DNA of 13,501 bases from Porticoccus sp. Its GTDB lineage: Bacteria > Pseudomonadota > Gammaproteobacteria > Pseudomonadales > Porticoccaceae. Location of the stretch: positions 1 through 13,501 of the forward strand of contig DRHD01000316.1 in NCBI GenBank assembly GCA_011049795.1, written 5' to 3'. Position 1 is the stretch's first letter; every line of letters begins with the position of its first letter. The notes below the pieces were generated by a model that ran no database searches, was not told the origin of the DNA, and was given only the letters and a program-made list of their open reading frames with translations. This document shows, piece by piece, positions 5,846 through 11,963 of the stretch. The position numbers and the translations under genes are program-made.

Positions 5846-8800
5846 ATGAGTACGGCTAGCAAAGGTCTTCTGGCCTGGTTTGTTAACAACCCCATTGCCT
5901 CTAATTTACTGATGCTAATGATTTTGGTGGGTGGTATCACCAGCCTGCCAGATCTGGACAAAGAAATGTTCCCGAAAATTCCACGGGATATTGTACAGGT
6001 TGTTGTTCCCTATCCGGGTGCGGGACCGAAAGAGGTCGAAGAACAGATATGTACCCGGGTGGAAGAAGAAATTCACGACCTGGATGGTATTGAAGAGCTT
6101 CGCTCCTTTGCCTATCAGGGGGCAGGCCGCATAGAAGTCGAAGTAGCCGACGGCTATGACACCCAGAAACTACTTAATGATGTTAAAGCCCGAGTGGATG
6201 CCATCAGCACATTTCCAGTGAATTCTGAGCGCCCACAGATTAAGGAGATTCTCGCTAGAACCCAGCTCCTCAGCATTGCGGTGGCCGGCCCACTTAATGA
6301 GTGGGACCTCAAACGGTTGGCTGAGGAGATCAGGGATGAGGTGATTAAATTACCTGGGGTGACTTTGGCAGAAATCGGGGGTACCCGGCCCGAAGAGGTT
6401 TCCGTTGAGGTCTCGGAAGAAACCCTGCGCAAATACCAGCTACGGTTTAACGATGTAGTTGAGGCTATTCGTCGCTCTTCAATCAATCTGCCCGCCGGAG
6501 AGGTTCGTGAGCAAGCAGGTGACATTGTTTTGCAAACTCGTGGGCAGGCCTATAACCGTCAGGATTTTGAAAATATTGTGGTGCTGCGTAATGCGGACGG
6601 TACGCAGGTTCGCCTTGGGGAGATAGCCCATATTAATGATGGTTTTGCCGAACAGGATGTCGTGTCCAAGTTTAACGGTAAGCCAGCCGTCTTTATCAAC
6701 CTGTTTAATACCCGTAATCCAGACGTGATTACGACCTCAGATGCTGTCAGGAAGTATGTCGAACAGAAGGTTCCTAGCCTACAGCATGGTGTTGAATTGG
6801 TGGTATGGCGAGATCTATCGGTCTACCTCAGTAGTCGGATTGATTTATTGTTGCGTAATGGTCTGGGTGGACTCTTGTTAGTGTTTGCTTTGTTGGTGCT
6901 TTTTCTGCGCCCAGCCTTGGCATTTTGGGTAGCGGCAGGGATTGGTATCTCCTATCTGGGCACCCTGTGGCTGATGCCTTATTTTGGTATTAGTGTAAAC
7001 GTAGTATCGATGTTCGCTTTCCTGCTCATTCTAGGGATTGTGGTGGACGATGCCATTGTGGTGGGTGAAAGTGTTCACTCCCATTATGAGCGTGGGCTTA
7101 ATGGTCACGATAGTGCTGCCATAGGTGCTAAGTCAGTTTCCAAGCCGGTTACCTTTGCTGTGATTACGACCATCATTGTTTTTATACCAATGCTGCTGCT
7201 ACCGGGTGATTCCACCAAGCTAATGGTGGTGATGCCGAAGGTGGCCATTATTGCTCTGGCTTTTTCACTCGTTGAGTCTTTCCTGATTTTACCCGCGCAT
7301 CTGCGCCGCCTGAAACCGGAGAAGGAACCTCGGTGGTTGATTGCACGATGGGTCTATCATGCCCGTCAAAAAGCATCGGCACAGTTAAAAAGCTTTGCAG
7401 AAAATCAATACAGACCCTTTCTGGAGCGGTCCTTGCAGCATGCTCATATCACCATAGCCTCTTTTGTGGCTGTATTGATCATTGTGTTAGGTATCTTTTT
7501 CAGTGGTTGGCTGCGGGTCTCTTTCTTCCCCGTTGTTGAGGGTGAGTACCTACGTGCAACGGTTGAGCTGCAAGAGGGTAGTGGCTTCAAGCGATCACTA
7601 AAAATTATGGAGCAGCTAGAAGAGGCAGTGAGAACGCTGAAAAAGGAACCATTGCTAATTAGTGAAAGCGGCCAATCGATGCTGAAAAATCACTATGCTG
7701 AAAGCAATGAAAATAATGTATCTATTGTGCTCGAACTTTCGAGTAATGAAACTCGTTCAGTGTCGTCTAAAGATGTGGCCGGATTATGGCTTAAGCACAT
7801 TGGTCCAGTTGAAAATGTGGAAGAGTTCGATGTTGAATATACGCTGATGGGGAAGCCAAAGGATATTAACCTAGTATTGAAAGGTCGGAGTATTGATGAG
7901 CTGCGGGCTGCTACGGTTGATATTGAGACAGCGCTGTTGAGCTATCCCGGCGTCTACAACATGTCTAATTCTATTCGCTCAGCGCGCAAAGAAATTGAAA
8001 TTAGTCTTAAGGATAATGCTGATACGTTGGGGGTTGGGCTCAGTGATATTGCTGGGCAGCTTCGCAATGCATTCTACGGCGCTGAAGCTCAGCGGATTCC
8101 CCGTGAGCGTGAAGACGTTAAGGTGATGGTGCGTTACCCCATCGATGAGCGTGCTTCGCTGGCCTCACTGGAGGATATGCGGATACGCACCTCCGATAAC
8201 CGTGAGTTGCCATTCAATGCCGTAGCCGACGCAAAGTTTGTTCCCGGCTATTCTGAGATTAAGCGTCGTGACCGGATGCGCATGGTCGAGATCAAGGGTG
8301 AATTAGCCAAGGGCTCTTCCTCAGCCAATGAGATTGTTGTTGCACTAAAAAAACAATACTGGCCCGAGCTGCAAGAAAAATTTCCAGGAATATCCATGGA
8401 GATTGATGGGGCCCAAAAAGATCAGGCTGAATTTGAAACAGGGTTCCTGCAATTGATGGCGTTGGCCTTGCTGGCAATTTATGCATTTCTGGCTGTGGAG
8501 TTTCGTTCATATTGGCAGCCAATGATCATTCTCAGTGCGGTGCCCTTTGGGGTTGCCGGTGCGATCGTAGGCCACCTTTTGCTGGGCAAGGAAATCAGTA
8601 TGCCTTCGATGATGGGGGTGTTGGCAGCGGCAGGTGTTGTGGTCAACGATAACCTGGTGCTGATTGATCGTATCAACCAGCTGATGAAAGAGGGTTGGAA
8701 GCCTTTTGAAGCAGTGGTGCAGGGAGCGCGAGATCGCTTCCGCCCTATTGTATTAACGTCACTCACCACCTTTTTTGGGCTGATGCCCATTCTGTTTGAG

Positions 8801-8977
8801 CGAAGTGCTCAGGCACAGTTTCTGATTCCAATGGTCATCTCTTTGGCCTTTGGTGTGTTACTGGCAACATTTGTCACCCTTTTATTGGTGCCATCAATTT
8901 ATGTGTCAGGGGAAAGGGTAAAAGCAATGTTCAGCGACTGGCGAAAAGAGGCTGCCATCCCAGATGAGCTTGGCTAG
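5846..8977 (+). CDS. RND efflux pump, AcrB/AcrD/AcrF family
   Basis: Proton-driven inner-membrane transporter, 1043 residues, the normal RND length. The duplicated layout is visible: TM1 (about 12-32), a large periplasmic loop, TM2-6 (about 335-485), TM7 (about 535-555), a second large loop and TM8-12 (about 865-1020). TM4 carries the proton-relay aspartates Asp401 and Asp402 in GIVVDDAIVVGES. The TM10 position that is lysine in E. coli AcrB (Lys940) lies in VVVNDNLVLIDR (Asn934, Asp935, Asn936), so the charge network differs from AcrB and resembles a different branch of drug/hydrophobe pumps. It probably works with the adjacent adaptor and a TolC-type channel encoded elsewhere. The ATG is 2 bp after the adaptor stop, with GGTGG upstream as a weak ribosome site. 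The substrate is unknown. Confidence 0.96.
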   Translation: MSTASKGLLAWFVNNPIASNLLMLMILVGGITSLPDLDKEMFPKIPRDIVQVVVPYPGAGPKEVEEQICTRVEEEIHDLDGIEELRSFAYQGAGRIEVEVADGYDTQKLLNDVKARVDAISTFPVNSERPQIKEILARTQLLSIAVAGPLNEWDLKRLAEEIRDEVIKLPGVTLAEIGGTRPEEVSVEVSEETLRKYQLRFNDVVEAIRRSSINLPAGEVREQAGDIVLQTRGQAYNRQDFENIVVLRNADGTQVRLGEIAHINDGFAEQDVVSKFNGKPAVFINLFNTRNPDVITTSDAVRKYVEQKVPSLQHGVELVVWRDLSVYLSSRIDLLLRNGLGGLLLVFALLVLFLRPALAFWVAAGIGISYLGTLWLMPYFGISVNVVSMFAFLLILGIVVDDAIVVGESVHSHYERGLNGHDSAAIGAKSVSKPVTFAVITTIIVFIPMLLLPGDSTKLMVVMPKVAIIALAFSLVESFLILPAHLRRLKPEKEPRWLIARWVYHARQKASAQLKSFAENQYRPFLERSLQHAHITIASFVAVLIIVLGIFFSGWLRVSFFPVVEGEYLRATVELQEGSGFKRSLKIMEQLEEAVRTLKKEPLLISESGQSMLKNHYAESNENNVSIVLELSSNETRSVSSKDVAGLWLKHIGPVENVEEFDVEYTLMGKPKDINLVLKGRSIDELRAATVDIETALLSYPGVYNMSNSIRSARKEIEISLKDNADTLGVGLSDIAGQLRNAFYGAEAQRIPREREDVKVMVRYPIDERASLASLEDMRIRTSDNRELPFNAVADAKFVPGYSEIKRRDRMRMVEIKGELAKGSSSANEIVVALKKQYWPELQEKFPGISMEIDGAQKDQAEFETGFLQLMALALLAIYAFLAVEFRSYWQPMIILSAVPFGVAGAIVGHLLLGKEISMPSMMGVLAAAGVVVNDNLVLIDRINQLMKEGWKPFEAVVQGARDRFRPIVLTSLTTFFGLMPILFERSAQAQFLIPMVISLAFGVLLATFVTLLLVPSIYVSGERVKAMFSDWRKEAAIPDELG

Positions 8978-9030
8978 TATTTTTAGCTGAGTATGTATGA
9001 GGCTAGCGCTATAACGGTGATTGAGAAACG

Positions 9031-9513
9031 ATGAACCCATTATTAAGTACAGCAACTGATTTAGCCCTGATCATCCAGCTATCTGTCGCGCCGGTTTTTT
9101 TATTGGCGGGCATCGCTGGTTTTCTAAATGTCATGTCTGGCCGTTTAGGCCGAATTGTTGACCGTGCCCGAGTGGTCGAGCAGCGGGAAGCCAGGTTGCG
9201 TGATACTTCGCAGCAGGCCGCGTATCACAGAGAGTTGGTGGTGTTGTGGCGTCGGATCAATATTATTAACTGGGCCATCGCCCTTTGTACCACCTCGGGG
9301 TTGTTGGTCTGTACATTGATTGTCAGTCTTTTTGTGGGCGGTTTTTGGGGATTAAATATTGGTGGTTTGATTGTTGGGCTTTATGTTCTTGCATTAGTGG
9401 TGTTGATTATGGCGTTGCTGCTGTTTCTTAAGGAGGTTCAGCTGGCAAAGAGAGTCTTGCGTATGGGGCGAGAGGTCATTGTGGAAACATCCAGTTCTAC
9501 AGAGCATTCCTGA
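9031..9513 (+). CDS. DUF2721-family membrane protein
   Basis: A 160-residue inner-membrane protein that fits the uncharacterised DUF2721 family. A first hydrophobic segment at about 9-33 (IIQLSVAPVFLLAGIAGFLN) is followed by an arginine-rich cytosolic stretch (SGRLGRIVDRARVVEQREAR, about 36-55) typical of the family. Two longer hydrophobic segments follow at about 77-103 and 108-134, then a charged tail. It starts 53 bp after the pump stop and has the same orientation, so it may be transcribed with the efflux operon, but the gap leaves room for its own promoter. No function is known for the family. Its stop faces the stop of the sigma-54 activator. Confidence 0.85.
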   Translation: MNPLLSTATDLALIIQLSVAPVFLLAGIAGFLNVMSGRLGRIVDRARVVEQREARLRDTSQQAAYHRELVVLWRRINIINWAIALCTTSGLLVCTLIVSLFVGGFWGLNIGGLIVGLYVLALVVLIMALLLFLKEVQLAKRVLRMGREVIVETSSSTEHS

Positions 9514-9575
9514 GCGGGTTAAAACATTCCAGCATGGGAGTGAGTTACCTTATATATAGAAGCACTGTCATCTAA

Positions 9576-9611
9576 GGCATTATTCAGGAGCGCTGAATGC
9601 CATACTTTTTT
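9576..9611 (+). terminator. Possible intrinsic terminator for the efflux/DUF2721 unit, inside the acxR 3' end
   Basis: ATTCAG (9582-9587) pairs with CTGAAT (9593-9598) around GAGCG. Outer GGC (9576-9578) and GCC (9599-9601) extend the stem past a bulge. T6 follows at 9606-9611 after a 4-nt gap. It serves plus-strand transcripts but overlaps the last codons of the opposite gene. GC content of the stem is modest, so the call is tentative. Confidence 0.45.
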
Positions 9612-11554
9612 AACTTGATGTAAAGCGTACTCTTGGCAATATTCAGTTGCTTGGCGACTTTGGTTAAATTGCCGCCCTGCTCTCGAATGGCGCGGGTAAT
9701 CACGTCTTTTTCTGCCAAATCCAAAGGGTTGCTGCCCTCTTCATCAGCAGCTTCTGCAGAGGAAGCCATGAAATCATTAGGTAAATCCTCAGGCCGCAGT
9801 TCCTCCTGATCAGAAAGAAAGAATGCTGCTGTGATCAGATTGCTGAGCTCCCGAATGTTACCTGGCCAGGAATGTTTTTCCAGTAGCTCAAGCAGGGGTT
9901 TGCTCAGACGCCTATCCCCACCGGAGTGCTGCTCGATTAGGTGAGCATAAATATTCTCGGCCAGCAGTGATACATCACCCTTTCTTTCTCGTAGGGCTGG
10001 AACTGTTAGCGTCATGGAAGAGATTCGGTAGTAGAGGTCCATCCGGAAACGACCTTCGGCCACTTCCTGAGATAGGTCCCGGTTAGTGGCAGCAATCAGC
10101 CGAAGGTTGACTTTACGTGGCCTTGTCTCACCGACGCGGCAGATCTCAGATTCTTGCAACACTCGTAAAAACATTGGTTGTAGGTCAAGGGGCATTTCAC
10201 CGATTTCGTCCAGAAACAATGTGCCGCCATTAGCGGCCTCTATCTTGCCCGGCATGCCGCCACGACGAGCCCCGGTAAATGCGCCTTCTACATGGCCAAA
10301 CAGTTCTCCTGCCAGCAGGTCTCGTGATAAGCCGCCACAGTTGAGAGCAACGAACTCTCCATGTTGAGTCTTTCCTTCTTCGTGCATTGCTCTGGCAAAC
10401 AGCTCTTTACCGACACCAGTTTCCCCTTGCAACAGCACGGGTATCGGCGCTTTCGCCAGACGCTTTGCTTGCTGTACAGTCGTTTGAAATATTCGGCTTT
10501 GACCGATCAGGCGAGAAAACCCTGTGGTTTCGTCAGGCGCTGGTGTGCTGGCAGGGCTATTGCTGGATATGGCTTGGGGGTGTCGTGATGGCAGTGAGAT
10601 GACGGCCAAGTAGCCAATAGATTCCCCTTGATGTATCACCGGTTCGATCCAGCGTTGATCAATTTGATTTAGAACAGATACAGATTCAGCAAAGTAGTTC
10701 CCTTCTTCGTTGAGCGTGAGAATAGGGTTGTATGGTGTGAGATTTATTCTCATGCCTCGTGCCGCGAGAACTCTGTCAGCCTGTGGGTTGGCGCGGACTA
10801 ATTTGCCGTCCAAATCAAACAGTAGGACGCCATCATTGCCTGATGAGGTTAAGCGGTTGATGGTCACACCGAGAAGGGTGTCTCTCTTGGCAAGCTTGAG
10901 TTGGGCAAACTGCCCCTCGATCCTGCGCGCACCTGAGAGGGCCAAAGCCAAGCAGTAGTCATGAAGTGTATCTTCAAGACCAGAAATATTCACCGCACCT
11001 AGAAGTCGCTTTTCAAAGGGGTCTCTGATCACCGCAGCAGAGCAAGTCCAGCGGCTGATGTTTTCACAGTAGTGTTCAAAGGCATGAACCTGAACGGGGG
11101 CGGCATTCTTAAGTGCGGTACCAATGGCATTGGTACCTGTGGCGTGTTCAGACCAGTTAGCGCCGGGAGCGAGCCGATAGTTGTGGGCTAACTCTAGAGT
11201 GGCAGGGTCCCCCTCGTAATTCAGGATCGTCCCCGATGGTGCTACTAGGTGCATGATGGTGCCTGACTCCGCCAGCAACTCTTTGACCTCGCACATAATG
11301 ATGTCTGATGCTGAAATCAGTTCTTGGTTTTGTTGCTTAAGATTTTGGAGTTGGTCTTCGTTGAGATCTAGGCTTCGCTTGGCCACAAGGGGGTCAACGT
11401 GTCCATCCATGCACCTTTCCCAAGAGTCCCTGATAACCGGGCGTACTGTATCATCGGTCAGGTGGCCGCCGGTTTGGAGCTTTTCTCGAGCAGTGGCGAT
11501 ACGTGTCGGGTGCTCTACAGCAGTAGAGCCTTTTAGGGGTGAATCATTCGTCAT
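9584..11554 (-). CDS. acxR: Sigma-54-dependent activator, AcoR family (likely acetone carboxylase regulator)
   Basis: Bacterial enhancer-binding protein of 656 residues that activates sigma-54 RNA polymerase. Domains in order: an N-terminal AcoR-like part with a GAF domain (GTNAIGTAL, about 147-155; WTCSAAVIRDP, about 173-183), a PAS-like segment (NDGVLLFDLDGKLVRANPQA, about 244-263) and an AAA+ domain with Walker A GETGVGKE (377-384). The AAA+ domain also has the sigma-54 contact loop GAFTGA (424-429) and Walker B LFLDEIGE (Asp449, Glu450). A C-terminal Fis-type helix-turn-helix follows (GGNLTKVAKQLNIAKSTLY, about 627-645). There is no receiver domain, so a small ligand bound by GAF/PAS is the probable signal. 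It is divergent from an acetone carboxylase gene that has a sigma-54 promoter, as acxR is in Xanthobacter. The specific role is inferred from this context. The ATG at 11554 lacks a clear Shine-Dalgarno. Confidence 0.86.
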   Translation of the reverse strand: MTNDSPLKGSTAVEHPTRIATAREKLQTGGHLTDDTVRPVIRDSWERCMDGHVDPLVAKRSLDLNEDQLQNLKQQNQELISASDIIMCEVKELLAESGTIMHLVAPSGTILNYEGDPATLELAHNYRLAPGANWSEHATGTNAIGTALKNAAPVQVHAFEHYCENISRWTCSAAVIRDPFEKRLLGAVNISGLEDTLHDYCLALALSGARRIEGQFAQLKLAKRDTLLGVTINRLTSSGNDGVLLFDLDGKLVRANPQADRVLAARGMRINLTPYNPILTLNEEGNYFAESVSVLNQIDQRWIEPVIHQGESIGYLAVISLPSRHPQAISSNSPASTPAPDETTGFSRLIGQSRIFQTTVQQAKRLAKAPIPVLLQGETGVGKELFARAMHEEGKTQHGEFVALNCGGLSRDLLAGELFGHVEGAFTGARRGGMPGKIEAANGGTLFLDEIGEMPLDLQPMFLRVLQESEICRVGETRPRKVNLRLIAATNRDLSQEVAEGRFRMDLYYRISSMTLTVPALRERKGDVSLLAENIYAHLIEQHSGGDRRLSKPLLELLEKHSWPGNIRELSNLITAAFFLSDQEELRPEDLPNDFMASSAEAADEEGSNPLDLAEKDVITRAIREQGGNLTKVAKQLNIAKSTLYIKLKKYGIQRS

Positions 11555-11596
11555 GGCACAATCACGCAGAATACGCTTTACAGTTAGGATTGTATG

Positions 11597-11626
11597 ATTA
11601 TAGAGCAGGAAGGGTTGTCTTGTCCT
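11597..11626 (-). promoter_or_regulatory. Candidate sigma-70 promoter of acxR
   Basis: The minus strand has a perfect TATAAT at 11602-11597 and AGGACA (4 of 6 to TTGACA) at 11626-11621, separated by 18 bp. Transcription would start near 11590, about 36 nt before the acxR ATG. This would give the activator constitutive expression. Confidence 0.5.
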
Positions 11627-11666
11627 TCTTCTAGTAGGAGTGTTTGTGTAACCTATAACTCAGCCT

Positions 11667-11683
11667 GAGCCTGAGGCAGGCTC
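11667..11683. promoter_or_regulatory. Inverted repeat GAGCCTG-AGG-CAGGCTC, candidate activator site
   Basis: Perfect 7-bp arms (11667-11673 and 11677-11683) flank a 3-bp centre. It lies about 155-170 bp upstream of the sigma-54 -24 element, a normal distance for an enhancer-binding protein. An overlapping partial direct copy of GCCTGA begins at 11663. A terminator is the alternative, since a short T-run follows, but no plus-strand gene ends here. Confidence 0.5.
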
Positions 11684-11749
11684 GACAGTTTTATTGGACA
11701 CCCCCCCAACACCATGCTTTAATCTGTTCGATTAATGCTCGGTCGATGA

Positions 11750-11769
11750 CTGAAATTCAAACGTTTCAG
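11750..11769. promoter_or_regulatory. Inverted repeat CTGAAA-N8-TTTCAG with central AAACGTTT, candidate activator site
   Basis: Perfect 6-bp arms at 11750-11755 and 11764-11769, with the 8-bp palindrome AAACGTTT at 11759-11766. It lies about 70-90 bp upstream of the sigma-54 -24 element. The sequence is unrelated to the repeat at 11667-11683, so at most one of the two is likely to be the AcxR site; the other may bind a second factor. Confidence 0.45.
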
Positions 11770-11789
11770 GGGTTTTTGACCGCGGAATT

Positions 11790-11802
11790 AATCAGTAGTT
11801 TT
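11790..11802 (+). promoter_or_regulatory. Weak IHF-like site
   Basis: AATCAGTAGTTTT fits WATCAANNNNTTR with two mismatches, in an AT-rich stretch between the inverted repeats and the sigma-54 promoter. The position, near -70 of the predicted start, is right for DNA bending, but the match is poor. Confidence 0.25.
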
Positions 11803-11837
11803 TTGTAAGCCAATAAAATCTAATGATAATTTCTCAT

Positions 11838-11853
11838 TGGCACGGCTGTTGCA
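11838..11853 (+). promoter_or_regulatory. Sigma-54 (-24/-12) promoter of acxA
   Basis: TGGCACGGCTGTTGCA matches the consensus TGGCACG-N4-TTGC(A/T) with no mismatch. It has the invariant GG (11839-11840) and GC (11851-11852) at the correct spacing. The predicted transcription start is near 11864, giving a leader of about 100 nt before acxA. The divergent gene encodes a GAFTGA activator, which strongly supports function. Confidence 0.9.
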
Positions 11854-11950
11854 ATAGTCGTATCCGAGGGTACTCCCGTCCCCGGATCGCAGTGAACTAA
11901 CCTGTCGATTTATAAGTGTGGCAGGGAGTAGAAGTTAACAACTCATAATT

Positions 11951-11956
11951 AGAGGA
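11951..11956 (+). promoter_or_regulatory. Shine-Dalgarno that fixes the UUG start of acxA
   Basis: AGAGGA at 11951-11956 is followed by 7 nt and then TTG at 11964. The nearby ATG at 11968 is in another frame. The first codons after the TTG match the acetone carboxylase beta N-terminus, so UUG initiation is favoured. Confidence 0.75.
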
Positions 11957-11963
11957 TATAAAC

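Larger units (their letters stand above)
11555..11963. other. 409-bp divergent control region between acxR and acxA
   Basis: No gene is supported here. From left to right it holds a candidate sigma-70 promoter for acxR, a 17-bp inverted repeat, a C7 run (11701-11707), a second inverted repeat, AT-rich DNA with a weak IHF-like site, a sigma-54 promoter and the acxA leader. This order (regulator promoter, enhancer sites, bending site, -24/-12 element) is the usual plan for an enhancer-binding-protein circuit. Confidence 0.75.

Noticed and set aside
11701..11707. Run of seven C residues upstream of acxA
   Set aside because: A single homopolymer with no associated gene or known promoter; phase variation would need it between promoter elements or in a coding region.
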